From Hofstenia miamia (taxonomy: Eukaryota > Xenacoelomorpha > Acoela): a stretch of 54,241 nucleotides of DNA. Each line of letters opens with the position of its first letter. Position 1 is the stretch's first letter. This document shows positions 22,377-34,009 of this stretch, piece after piece. Below the pieces are notes generated by a model, which was not told the origin of the DNA, searched no databases, and worked only from the letters and a program-made list of their open reading frames with translations. The position numbers were made by a program, and so were the translations under genes. The stretch is taken from assembly GCA_004352715.1 (NCBI GenBank), contig SCFE01000080.1, forward strand, positions 567,511 through 621,751, read 5' to 3'.

Positions 22377-23645
22377 CAGGGTGTTCAATAATAACCGTTA
22401 CAAAGTTTTTAGCTTATATTTTAATAGAAAAATGAAAACTTTGTAATTACACTAATAGAAATGTATAAAGTAATAATATGTCAACGAAAATATCCAATAT
22501 TTATTCAATATAACCGCCATTGGCATCCACAACTTTCTGCAAACGTTTGGAGAATGCTTCACATGAGTCACGAATAACTTTTTGGGGTATTTTATCCCAT
22601 TCCTTCCTCAATTTCTTTTTCAAAGCGTCCAAACTGGTGTGGTGTTTAGCTGAGACTTTGTTCTCCAAGATTGACCAGATTGCAAAGTCCAGCGGGTTCA
22701 AATCTGGAGATGATGGAGGCCATTCTTCCTTCGATATGAAAGCAGGCACATTCTCTGCTAGCCATTCCTGTGTCTTTTTGGCTCCATGAGCAGGAGCAGA
22801 GTCTTGCTGGAATGACCAACGTCTCTTTTTGAAGTGTTTTCGCGCCCAAGGCAACAATGCTGACTCAAGAATGGACGTGCGATAATTTTCTTGGTTCAAC
22901 TTGGCTCCTTCATCCACGAAAAGGAGGGGACTTTTTCCATCAGCCGTTACAGCGGCCCAAACCATGACAGACTTGGCACCTTGCCTCCGAGTGACCACCC
23001 GATCCTTGACCTCACCCATACGTGACCAAATCCGATCATTTTGGACATTAACGTGTTGTTGGACATCGAATTTTTTTTCGTCACTGAAAACCAGGTTCGG
23101 AAGCGTGCCAGCATTGATGCGAGATAAGATGAGATCTGCTCTTTGAGCTCGTTTCTCAATTGAACTTGCAGATAACAGGTGCTTCTTCTGGTGTTTGTAA
23201 GGAGATGTTTGGAGGTCACTGTGGAGTATCGTAGACATCGTTCCGACTGACACTTTGGCCTCTTTCGCGAGATTTCTTAGGGATCTCTTTGGATTCCTCC
23301 TTAGCTTCTCCTTGGTTGATTTTAACAGTTTTTTGGTTCTGGCAGAACGAGGCCGACCTTGACCAGGTTCATTAACAATGTCACCAGTTGATTCGAACCG
23401 TTTAAGTGTTCGCCAGACCAACATTCTGTTGATCCTTAAGGTCTTTGCTATGTCAGGTGCTGTCTTCCCAGATTTGAATAGCTCTACAATGGCGGCTCTT
23501 TTCTGTAAATCTTGCGGCATATTTATCAAAACTTAAGTTTAGGTACTATCTTAGATTTATGCACCTGGAAATCATAGAAAATGTCTAAAATCTGATAAAT
23601 ATTTGAAAAATAAAACTTTTGTAACAGTAAATATTGAACACCCTG
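22377..23645 (-). mobile_element. Complete mariner-family (DD37D) transposon, copy 2
   Basis: 1269 bp with TIRs beginning CAGGGTGTTCAATA at both ends (imperfect over about 28-37 bp, including GTTACAAA) and a TA target duplication (22375-22376, 23646-23647). One intact transposase gene fills it on the minus strand. Complete ends, an intact ORF and a near-identical neighbour all point to recent activity. Confidence 0.95.
22501..23529 (-). CDS. Mariner-family DD37D transposase, intact, 342 aa
   Basis: Catalyses excision and TA-specific insertion of its own element. The N-terminal paired HTH region has IVELFKSGKTAPDIAKTL (residues about 14-31) and a second helix set to about 110, with a GRPRS linker near residue 58. 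Catalytic triad: D in LVFSDEKKFD, D in FQQDSAPAH, and D in SPDLNPLDF, with 37 residues between the second and third. This is DD37D, not the DD34E of Tc1 or DD34D of classic mariner. The length is normal for the family. Start: the first ATG gives MINMPQDLQKRAAI; the ATG three codons on (MPQDL) is an alternative. TAA stop follows GGYIE. No stops or frameshifts. Confidence 0.95.
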   Translation of the reverse strand: MINMPQDLQKRAAIVELFKSGKTAPDIAKTLRINRMLVWRTLKRFESTGDIVNEPGQGRPRSARTKKLLKSTKEKLRRNPKRSLRNLAKEAKVSVGTMSTILHSDLQTSPYKHQKKHLLSASSIEKRAQRADLILSRINAGTLPNLVFSDEKKFDVQQHVNVQNDRIWSRMGEVKDRVVTRRQGAKSVMVWAAVTADGKSPLLFVDEGAKLNQENYRTSILESALLPWARKHFKKRRWSFQQDSAPAHGAKKTQEWLAENVPAFISKEEWPPSSPDLNPLDFAIWSILENKVSAKHHTSLDALKKKLRKEWDKIPQKVIRDSCEAFSKRLQKVVDANGGYIE

Positions 23646-23647
23646 TA

Positions 23648-25955
23648 TTATCTTTAAGTGATTTGATTGAACTCATCGACGAAAATCCGCGATTAAAGTC
23701 TGTGCTAAAATGTACGTTAATGATTCTTTAGTCATATTAAAAGGCAATAATGGTGATATTCTTTGCTACAGATGTGGCATTCTTGTTTCAAAGGATTTAT
23801 CATTTAAGTTACATTTTAAAAATGAATCCAATAAATTTAATCTCTTTAAATTTATGAAAAACTTTGAAAAACTGAATTCTAAACTTGACTTTGAAAATTT
23901 GCTCACTACACTTATAACTGTGGAGAACAAGAAGAATCTATATCACGAACTGAAGTACTTCATGATTTGTTTAATGTTGTTCAAGATTCATTGAGAAATA
24001 TCACTCTAAAAAAGTTAAATGCATTAATTTTGAAATTTTTCTCTTCTCAAATTAAATTAATGCTATTAATTACGATAAAGAGATTTTAATATTTTCCTTT
24101 CACGTGTGGTCATATTCAACATCAGTTTATAACCAAATTCTTGAGTATTTTATACTGCCATCAGTACGGACTTTACGCCGTTTATCTGCAAATTTAACTG
24201 TCCATGAAGGGATTTCCTTGGAAAGTGTTTAACTTTTAAAACAAAGTTCAATCTTAAATGAGATTGAAAAAACCGTGTTACTTATTAGTGATGAAATATT
24301 TACTTCGAGACGAATTGAATTGAATGGTGGAAAAATTTTTGGTTATACTACAAACGGAGAAATAGGCAAAACAATGTTAGTGATTTTAGTAAAATCAATT
24401 TCAGGACCATATGAGGATGTTGTTGGTATGATTTTATGCAATAATTTGCGTGCGGATTCCCTTGAAATACATTTTATTCGTTTGGCTTCAAAATACTTTA
24501 ATGTTATTTCTCTATAATGTGATAATAATTCATGAAATAGAGCATTGTATGAATCCCTTCATAATTCACATTGTAGTTGTTCTCTAACATTTCCTAATTG
24601 CAGTGTTGGCTACATTAGTAACCCAATTTCACCGAGTGTACGCCTATTTTTACTAATTGACTTTATTCATATTATTAGGAATTTTATTTATAATTGAATG
24701 AATTATGGATCCTTTCAAATTAAAAAATGTGATGATTTAGCATCAACTAATTCAATTTCTAATTTCTCGCATGTTCAAAGACTGTACACATTTGAAATGG
24801 GAAAACCATTAAGATTTGCTCACAAATTGAATGAGGCTACAATTGATTTCATAGGTGTTCAGCAGTACACGCTTTTAATATTTTACACGAATCTACCATA
24901 TGTGGTGGTTTAGAAATGTATGGATTTAAGGAAACAGCCAACTTTTGCAAACCCTTAGCAATATTGCCGAGTTATAATGTTCGGAGTCAAAGCCAATCCG
25001 TTCATAAGCTAGATAAATTCTCACAGCCAATTAGCAAAACAAATTTCTGGCAAGAAGAATTTTTAAATAGTTGGGTTGCTTATTTGTCACTTTGGAGAGA
25101 TAGTGGATTACATGGGTTTTCTGTTCAAACTTTTAATTCATCTATAGCTACTCCAAGAAGTCTACGTTGTTTGGCTTTATACCTAATTAATGATTTAAAT
25201 TATGCATTTATAGTGACAGGGTATATCAATTCGGATCGTATAGAAAGACGTTTTGGTAGTTATCGGCAATTCAGCGGCGGAGATTTTTTTGTATCATCCT
25301 TCGGATTGTGCAAAGTGAAAAAGAATTAAGAATGATTGCGTTATTAAAAGCTTCACTATTTTCAAGAAATACTGTAAAAAATATCGCTAATCCAGTAACA
25401 AATGATGTGGACAATGATGCCAATTGGTTTATTCAGGGAATTCAGTACATATATACGTTTCTGATTTAGATGATGAAGAAAAACCAATAATTTATTATAT
25501 TTCTGAATGGTGTGCTAGAAAACTTTCTTTATTATGTGAATTCTGCAAAGATTTATTAAGTGATTCTACAGATGAAGAAGGTTTCCTAATGAATTTTTAT
25601 CTGTTTTTAATCATTTAAATAGAGACGGTTTGTGTAAACCAACACATTGCTGTGTTTTTCTGGTAGCTATTGGTTATCTATGTATGCTGCGTATTCTTGA
25701 AAATCCTGATAGATATAAACGGTTTTTGTCAATCAATCACCAAAAGATGTCTTTATTAAAATTACAGAGCATATAAGCTCAGAGATATTGTTTGAACACA
25801 ATTTAATTTGTAACCAAGGGCATGCTTACTTTATATTAATTACCAAGAAGCTGTTTAATTGTTTTGCAAAAAATGTTGTCAATGACTGCAGCAAAAAGAA
25901 ACTTAAAACAACATCCGCCTCTCAAAGAAGCTTAAGAAAAGTTTCTAGTGTATAA
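23648..25955 (+). pseudogene. P-element/THAP9-like transposase pseudogene
   Basis: Order and motifs follow P-superfamily transposases: LPSVRTLRRLSANLTVHEGIS (24150-24220, read with interruption by a stop), LISDEIFTSRRIELNGGKIFG (24280-24345, first acidic residue in SDE), a CDNNS block near 24520, LIDFIHIIRNF near 24655, RFAHKLNEATIDF near 24820, HGFSVQTFNSS near 25120, and the diagnostic TGYINSDRIERRFGSYRQFSGG (25215-25280). The C-terminal part continues to about 25955 (QGHAYFILITKKLF). At least six stops and frameshifts break it. No THAP finger is seen, so the N-terminus is missing or displaced. The left boundary touches the TA of the mariner. Confidence 0.75.
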
Positions 25956-26221
25956 TTTTTTTAATTTTTGTATTTTTTGGGTTTTTGTTTATTTCACTTT
26001 TTAATTTGTTATAATTATAATAACACTTTTCTACATAATTAAATTTTTTTTAAATTTATAACTAAAAATGTATGAATCTAATAACTATTTGTTGAAATAT
26101 GATAGATTTTTATCGAATAATTTGTTGATAAACATAAAAATTGTATTGACATATATTTTTCATGGGCCCCATTAGGATAAATGAAAATTCTGTGTCCAGT
26201 CCCTTTTAATCGCATAGTCCC

Positions 26222-26230
26222 TGATATATG

Positions 26231-26279
<49 letters not shown>
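26222..26279. repeat. (AT)n microsatellite at gap edge
   Basis: Mostly alternating AT with two TG interruptions; the gap 26280-26567 follows and AT resumes at 26568. Confidence 0.95.
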
Positions 26280-26567
26280 NNNNNNNNNNNNNNNNNNNNN
26301 NNNNNNNNNNNNNNNNNNNNNNNNNNNNNNNNNNNNNNNNNNNNNNNNNNNNNNNNNNNNNNNNNNNNNNNNNNNNNNNNNNNNNNNNNNNNNNNNNNNN
26401 NNNNNNNNNNNNNNNNNNNNNNNNNNNNNNNNNNNNNNNNNNNNNNNNNNNNNNNNNNNNNNNNNNNNNNNNNNNNNNNNNNNNNNNNNNNNNNNNNNNN
26501 NNNNNNNNNNNNNNNNNNNNNNNNNNNNNNNNNNNNNNNNNNNNNNNNNNNNNNNNNNNNNNNNNNN
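26280..26567. other. Assembly gap (288 N)
   Basis: Lies inside an (AT)n tract. Confidence 0.99.
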
Positions 26568-26583
26568 ATATATATATATATAT

Positions 26584-26803
26584 CAGACTTGTCAATGAGC
26601 TCGGCTCGTTTATATAAATAAGATTAAAGGTAAGGAATATTGAATGAAAAAATAAGAAAAATCTGCATAATCAAATTAACAAGCAGCACAATAAATTTGG
26701 TTTGCTTAAAAACGGCTCGTTTTGAGCTCGTTGTATATCCAATATTCTGCTCATGCTCGGCTCGGCTCAGCTCGGTTCGTTATAAGCTCGGCTCGTTGAC
26801 AAG

Positions 26804-26807
<4 letters not shown>
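26584..26807. mobile_element. 224-bp MITE with CAGACTTGTCAA ends, embedded in (AT)n
   Basis: Left end CAGACTTGTCAATGAGCTCG and reverse complement of right end CAGACTTGTCAACGAGCCGA are inverted. (AT)n flanks both sides (26568-26583, 26808-26851), so the target duplication cannot be read. GCTCGG pentamers and hexamers are repeated near both ends, densest at 26755-26795. Confidence 0.75.

Positions 26808-26851
<44 letters not shown>
26808..26851. repeat. (AT)n microsatellite
   Basis: Uninterrupted AT dinucleotide tract of about 44 bp. Confidence 0.95.
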
Positions 26852-26853
<2 letters not shown>

Positions 26854-28088
26854 AAGACACTTTAGATATTAAAATATTATTCATTATAATCTATAAATTC
26901 GCCATAATTTTATTAAATTTTAGTGGTAATGTGAAGTTTTGTTTACTGCATTGATTTCAACATTGACTTAATTAATGCAAAATGGAATACAGAAATTTCT
27001 AAGGTGTCCTTGTCTTAGAATTAAGAATGTCTTCAAATGATTTAAATTTTTTCGTGCCGAAATCCGAAATAGCTTCATCACTTTGATTCTTGTGACAATC
27101 TAAAACGTTTGAATTATTGGCCAGCCACTTAATTCATGCAACAATTACTTCTGTTTGTTGATACTCAAGAAGTAATTCATACTTCTTCATCTTAAGGCAG
27201 TTCAACTGCCTTTCAAAAAGGCAAGAATATTAAATGTATACATTATATACATATATTCCGTTTTTAGCATTTTGTTTCACGTGGGTAATCAATGCCTCTA
27301 TTTTCAAAATGTTTCTTTAGTTTGTATATTGGAATATCGGCTTGAAAAAAAATCAGAAACAATCCTTGCGTTTTTTCAGTTCGTGAATTATAGGCCAATT
27401 ATTGTTTGATGATATCAATAAGCGGTGCTTGTGGCTTTCAGTCCACCCGCGAACATTAAAATGATTTTCTTTTCGAAAGAGAAATTTTTAGGACAAAATT
27501 TACAGCATATTGAGCATTTCCACGTTTACAAACTCTTTGGGAAACTGAACAGACTGTATTAATGAGCAATCAATCACATCACTTAGATTAATGACACTTC
27601 CTAAGATTGTGCAAAACCGTGAATGATGTGATAACTAACATTTCACCTTAAGCATTCGAATTATGTATAGTCCTAATGCTTGGGTTAAAATAATTGCAAT
27701 GTCTTAGCACATTATTAGTTTTTTACAATTCAGGAAAATTCTGCCGTAAAGTTTCCCCATACTATATTTCAATAGTGCTGATTTCCATTTATTACGTGTG
27801 CATTGATTACTAACATCTATTATTATTTGTGGGTTGATGTATGACTTAGATTGCAAATTTGATGCGCTGATGCTTCACAATTAGGTTATGCAAAATACTT
27901 AACGATTTAATGTCTCCCTCAAAAATGAGCAGTCATACAGAACCTCGGTTTTGAAATATCTAGTAAAAAAAATTAAAAACTTCCAACTGGGATGGTTATT
28001 TAAAGAAAGATCATTAATGATTATGAACTTTTTTAAAAGTTGGAAAAACTAAAATGCAAAGTCGAATTCAGCTTTAGCATTCAAGTTT
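26852..28088. other. AT-rich DNA, no gene seen
   Basis: No family motifs found on either strand. Ends at an (AT)n tract of about 28089-28128. Confidence 0.6.
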
Positions 28089-28128
28089 TTCATATATATA
28101 TATATTTATATATATATATATATATATA

Positions 28129-28634
28129 GTGAGTACAAAAAGTCATCTTGCACCGAATACTTCGTGTTTAAGTTATTTCATTTGAGGAATAGATAAAAGC
28201 GGAAGTACAAGTTCAATATAAATATTTTTCTCCACTGAAAACATGGTGTTAATGGCTGAACAGAAAGTGATTTTAATAGAGCAAGTTTTTCGCAATAATG
28301 AAAAGTATAAGATGGAAGTACACGAGCTTCAAGCTCTGAAATTTCCGGGCCAAAATATCCCGCATTGCAATGGAGTCTGGTAACAAATTGCAAAGTTCTG
28401 AAAAACTTGCAGAAGACTGCAGCCTGCTTGATCAGCTGCCAGATTGATTTTTTCTTATGGCACTCTCTAAGAAAGACAACTTCAAATTTATCTGTAGAAT
28501 ATATTTTTCTGTTTGCATGTTGAATATAATTTATAACATTGATTGCAATTGTAAGTAAATACATCAACAGTAATTGATGTTTTATTAGATTTTTTCTAAG
28601 TTTTTAAGGGGTCAGAAACTTTTTGTTTATCCAG
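28129..28634 (+). mobile_element. Deleted mariner-like element with transposase N-terminal stub
   Basis: Plus-strand ATG at 28243 opens MVLMAEQKVILIEQVFRN, then EVHELQALKFPGQNIPH, resembling the N-terminal HTH region of the mariner/Tc-like group often labelled DUF4817. It stops at TAA (about 28380), and only degenerate sequence follows. The putative ends share CAAAAAGT (28135 and, inverted, near 28618) and are flanked by TA, but the TIR match is weak. Confidence 0.5.
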
Positions 28635-29244
28635 TAGGTAGTGCCACAAAATTGGGGTAATTTAAATGAGAAACATGCATTGATTCCCCGTGATACTGTC
28701 AGATTTAAGAAAAGTGAAGAAGAAATATAGCCAATAATTCAATCTCCACCTTTTGATTCACTGGTTTTAGTCCAGTAAACAAAGCAGATGGAACACATCT
28801 GGTGAGTGTTGAAGTTGGAAGTAAGTACACTAGTCTCTTTTCAACATTCTTCAAGACATCTACACCTAGAGACTAAAATCCACAAATTATAATTTAAGAA
28901 ATGTCTTAGGAATTTTCAGCATGTCAATACGACATTGATGACGTCACCCGAACACTTGAAAATACTCTGTCCTTCTTCTTAGATTTTTTACTTTTGAATA
29001 GCTTTTTTTATTGAGTTTTACAAATGTGTTCTTAATTAACAAGCTGTAAATGTTCCTCCTGTAAAAATTAACAGCTTTACCCTAGTTCCCCGTGTGAATA
29101 TTCTCCCTAACCCTAACCCTACTAATGTTCCACTACACTTTTTACGGGACTTCCGGATACATTCCTCGCATTTCTAGACAATTCCTCTTTTTTCACTACA
29201 TTTTTGTGTTTTAAGATATAAAATTTCAATTTTATATCCTTAAA
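28635..29244. other. No gene; short telomere-like patch
   Basis: CCCTAACCCTAACCCT occurs at about 29105-29121, and a single TAAACCCTAACCC at about 29241. They resemble the metazoan telomere repeat, but only about three units are present. Confidence 0.6.
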
Positions 29245-29513
29245 CCCTAACCCAAAGGTACAAATCCACGTTTCATAAACATAAAATCTAAATTATTTTC
29301 ATTATACTATAGAATTAAGCCCTTAACAAAAAACGCAAATCCACGTTTCCTAAACATAAAACCTAAATTTTCATAATTCTATAGACCTAAGCACTTAACT
29401 TAAAACACAAATCCATGTTTCTTAAACCTAAAACTTAAATTACCATTATTTTATAGACCTAACCCCAAAAGCAAAACTCACAAATCCACATTTCCTAAAC
29501 CTATACCTAAAAG
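29245..29513. repeat. Tandem repeat, about 73-bp unit, four copies
   Basis: The anchor CAAATCCACGTTTCcTAAAC recurs at 29261, 29336, 29408 and 29481 (spacings 75, 72 and 73). Each unit also carries AAACCTAAATT and CTATAGACCTAA. The copies differ at scattered sites, so this is an old array. Confidence 0.9.
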
Positions 29514-30349
29514 AAACATAAAAATACCTATATTATTTCGCTGATAATTGGAAAATTTAGTGTACAATAGAAACGATATCATTGATAAAATACCCCTTTT
29601 TCTAGTATGTTAAATTTTGAATGTTCATTTTCTCCAATGAGTTATGCAACTGTGATTTTGATAGGTTGTTAGTTATAATAGAATCAAATCATTAATGACA
29701 AAAATTCACTTCAGTAATTAAGTATAGCAAGTATCTAATTCTTCTTCACGCCTGCTGATGTAGAGGAGGAATAGAAATTAATATTTCATTAGAACATCAC
29801 ACTTTAATAAAAAGTACCAGTAAATAAGTTTTATTTACTATTCCTCCAATTTCTTAAGGCAACATATCAATGATATTTTGTAGAGTTTGTTCTTAATTGT
29901 TCTAAGTAACGCGAAAATGTAATGCAGCTAGTGTTAGGCAACATGGGATTCCAATAATTACTGCAATTTTATGGGCGTTACTTCATTACTTTTGAAGGGA
30001 TCTAAGCTTCACCTAGTTTGAAAATCTATTTTTTTCAAACAATGTTGCATAATCCCTCTAAATAACAAATTTAACAACTTAAAGAATGAAAATTAAGGAA
30101 TGTAAAGAAACTTTATATTTAAAATGAATGCTATTAACGATTTTTTAAATTCTGATTGTACGGACAAATATTTGTTAGAAACATGTTTTACCAAAAATCT
30201 GAGGATAATACGCTCCTCGTTAATTTTCGCTTACTATGCTGAGGCGTGGTAAAACAAATGACTATAGAAATAAGGTGCTTGTTTGATTGCTGAAATAGTG
30301 AAGACATGTTGGTAGAAAATTAGTATAAATTTATCTACACTGCAGTGTG
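29514..30349. other. AT-rich DNA, no gene seen
   Basis: Nothing recognisable on either strand. Confidence 0.6.
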
Positions 30350-30790
30350 AACAGTGATGAAATAAATTGGACTTATCTTTTCTTTGTTACGGTTTGCTTT
30401 ATTAAAAAAAATGCCAAGCTAAGCGTTTCGTGCAAAGTAGCGTTCAGATCAGAATATTATGGTGGGAAGAATTATTTAGGTTTGAATCCCTGACCCCAAA
30501 ATGAATTTATATGTTATGACTAGGCATAAGGTTTTTTCACTATTGTGCTTAGTTTGCTATTGATACGATTTCAATATACATGTAGTAATAAGCTCGATAA
30601 AGGCTTAATGGCCAACAGTAGGAGTAACCTTATTATTTTAGATCTAAACTGATGACAATAATTGACCTATAAGAGACCGTATTATATTATTTTAAATTAT
30701 TAAACTTAAGTTAGGAAGCTGCTTTATTAGATACTTATTTGCTAATATTTGATTAGTTGATATAGATGGTTTTATCTACAATAGCAGGAA
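30350..30790 (+). repeat. Diverged copy of the LTR-like sequence at 47420-47830
   Basis: Colinear matches with the region upstream of the gypsy-type element: TTATTTTAGATC then AAA (30637 / 47698), GACCGTA (30687 / 47741), AAGTTAGGAAG-TGCTT (30710 / 47771), ACATGTAGTAATAA versus ATATGTACTAAAATAA, and GGTTTTTTCACT versus GGTTTTTCTCTC. Same orientation. Best explained as a solo LTR of the same or a related family. Confidence 0.6.
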
Positions 30791-32309
30791 GAGAGGGGCA
30801 CGACCCCGTTCCAATGGGACACCCTGAATTTTTCATAGCACCTATGACTATTTGCCATGTGGAAATGTACTGATTCTATTGGACGCCATCTTGTGACGAA
30901 ATATTTTTGACAAACTAAATTAAGTAAATTAATTTTTTGACGAAGTTCTTATTTTTGATTGCTAGGATTTGGGCAAAGTGATATACTTGATGACAAGAAA
31001 TGTTTTGAGTTAAATTAATTTTCAGACAAAGTCGGTTTTTTACTTTTAGGCAAACTGAAGTAATTATTGACAAGATTCAGCTATGAAATTTTTATTGTAA
31101 CAATGTTCAGGCATATCACACCATGCTACTATAATTTAATCAAAAAATAATTCAAAGTTACAAAACCACAATATCTTAGTTTTTAGGAAAGATTGAAATT
31201 TTTTATGAAGACATTTCCGCATGGATTATTATTAATAATATAAAAATGTAGTATGCAAAAGGGAAAAATATAACTATATATTTATCAATTGTGTATAAAT
31301 TGTATTAAATGTAAAGGCATACATAACAAAATAATATAGTCACAAATGACTCTGAATGATGTGTAAAATAAATCTGAAACTTGTAAAGTTTCCTCTTAAT
31401 TCTAAAATATGATGTCACTTCCACATTCACCCAGGAGGTGGCCATCAGAAATGCGTTAAGCCATTTATTTAATATGGCTGGCTTTCCCCAGTAGGCCTAT
31501 TGTTACCATGGACCTAAACCATGGCCTATAAAAACGATAACAACCTTTCCACAATATAATATCTAGAAACGTTTGATCACGCATAAATTCTATATAATTT
31601 CTAAAAATGTAAGCCATTCTGCTTAAAATGAGTTTTCATAACAAAACTCAAATGGGTCAACGTTGTCTAGCTTTAAATAGTTGCTGCTCGAATTTTTTAT
31701 TTTTTTAATCTATAGTATAGGAAGCAATCATATTTTGCTATGCATATATCATTACTGTATATTATGTTATTATGCAGGTCTAAATTTTATGAAAATGCGT
31801 TCATCTTCTTTTCAGGGCCAATATTGATAACGTGAGTTTTTTAGAAGACAGGTTGTATTAGTAGATAACTTACGAAAGCTTGTCATGCACATTCTCTTAA
31901 ACAGAGTGATTTTTAAAGATGGGACCCACAAATCTTTAGAAGCTCCCTAGTTATTGAATGCATTGTACTGAAAAAGTATTAAAAATGCTGAATAATACTA
32001 GTTTCATTTAGTTATTTTTAAACACAACATTTCTTCTGTGCTGCCACTTTGAGCGTAAACAAGTATTGATCCAAACTTGCAAACTGCTCATTGCCGCACT
32101 GGTAAGATGTAGCCCAATTCACTGAATTTCCCTTTGGATAGCTCCCTTGAGTAGTCGGTTTTGACGATGAACTCTTTTTCTTAGGTATTCCCAGTGAAAA
32201 GAATTTAAATGCAAAAGGTCCTGGTATTCGACCTGGCCATTCAATATAACAAACCTTGAAATCAACTACTCATCATTAAAAATCATCCTGTATATTAATT
32301 TCCGTTTAA
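30791..32309. other. AT-rich DNA, no gene seen
   Basis: No coding motif found. A block at 31410-31530 is less AT-rich (CACCCAGGAGGTGGCC...), but nothing in it identifies a gene. Confidence 0.55.
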
Positions 32310-32681
32310 TGTGAATCATTACAATAAATATTTCTTGCTACGAAATATTTTTGTTGCGAGATGGCGTATGAAAATAGATTTCGCGTGCTATCTTAATACA
32401 TTGCATAAAAAATATTTTTAGCAATTTCTCGAAATTGGCCGGCATTTTTATACTTTCACGAAATCTTTCTGCATCGTGAAGCAATACGCATTGTAGTGCG
32501 GCCTTTGTTTAAAGGAAATGTTTGTTAGATTTTAGCCAATTTGTATTTTATTCGCCCATATATTTTCTTTTGGAAGTCATAGAAAAAGTATTTTTAGTGA
32601 TTTCCCTAAATTGGTCTGCATTTTTTTTGTCGCCACGAAATCAGATTTCGTAGCAAGAAGTATTTCGTGTAATGGCTCACA
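32310..32681. mobile_element. 372-bp MITE with long inverted ends and an internal duplication
   Basis: Left end TGTGAATCATTACAATAAAT and reverse complement of right end TGTGAGCCATTACACGAAAT continue into TTCTTGCTACGAAAT on both sides, an imperfect TIR of about 37 bp. Inside, a block of about 60 bp (ATTTTTAGCAATTTCTCGAA...) is repeated about 190 bp later (ATTTTTAGTGATTTCCCTAA...). No ORF. Target duplication unclear. Confidence 0.75.
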
Positions 32682-33774
32682 ATAATACCCAATTTGTAAG
32701 CATTGTGTAATTTATTACTCTGATGTGTTGTGTATGTTGTCTGACACAATTGCTTTTGCTGTTGTGTGAAGAAATTCACACAACTGCAAGGCTGAGAAAA
32801 ATATCTAAGTTTACAGCTAGAAACAATTTACAGGACAAGCTTTGTAACATCAGTCTACCGATGAGTCTATTAAGGTCACGTATCCAACCACTGGTGGCGA
32901 AAACATTGGAATTTGGCCACCTGCGCACCAGTGGACCACCACTTACTGCAAAAGTAGGACTTTGGCATCAAAGCAATGTCTTAAATGTAACAACAGCAAA
33001 CTTTAATATTGATAAATAGGTTAAAAGCATTTCAGTTTAAACCAACACCAGCCCAACAAAGGGTTGCAAGAAATGCTAGCAAGCTTAGTATTCATATTGA
33101 TTTAAATTTGGTAATGGTAAATAGAAAAATTTCTTTATTATAAGCAATACCAACAGGCATACAAAAATGGTGACCAATTTAAATTTAATTTTCAATTTCA
33201 GAAGAAATTGCAACTTTTATACATTATTTTTTTCCAATAATTAAAAATAATTTTTGCCTAATTTTAAGTATTCATAAAAACATTAATTTTATAGTCCGGG
33301 AATAATCATGAATAAATTATTTTTGAAATTTCAATTCTATATATATGTTATAATTTTTGCGGGCAGAAAACTGCAATAAAGTTTTTCACAATGAATTGTA
33401 TATATTTATGAGATCTAAGAAGAATAATAATGAACAATATTTAGTGTACATCTATTTTGATTTTACATATGGTTAGGATCCAATTATATAAAATGTAGCT
33501 CATTTCAAATTGAATTTTAACATTTTGATATCTTCAAAAATATTTTAATTAATAAGTTGGTCTTGGGTTATCAGATTGATTTACTAAGATAATTAATGAC
33601 GTTCTATCATTAGGCATAACAAATGTCTTTTAGTTATTTTACACTTATGATTTTTCTTTTTTCGAAATTTATTTAGAATTATAATCTATTGATATATTTA
33701 CAAACAAATATTAGGTTAATTGGATGTTGTAGGCAGCATTCAAGCTAGATATCTAATTTAGAATTGTCTCTAAG

Positions 33775-33841
<67 letters not shown>

Positions 33842-34007
33842 ATTTAGAGATATGCTATGTAATTAATTTTAGTTTATAAGCACTTATTAATTCATTTAAA
33901 CAATTATAGGCTATTATCAGAATACAATATTGCGTCAAATAAAACAATACAAAATTACTATGTTAAATGTTGCAAAAATTGCATATCCATGCAATTACTA
34001 AAACAAA
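32682..34007. other. No gene recognised; (AT)n at 33779-33838
   Basis: An open frame of 98 codons at 32723-33019 shows no domain. A long (AT)n tract lies at about 33779-33838. Confidence 0.55.
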
Positions 34008-34009
34008 TA

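Noticed and set aside
29105-29121. Telomere end
   Set aside because: Only about three CCCTAA units, internal to the scaffold, with unrelated DNA on both sides.
32723-33019. 98-codon open frame starting MCCVCC
   Set aside because: No domain, no reliable gene context.
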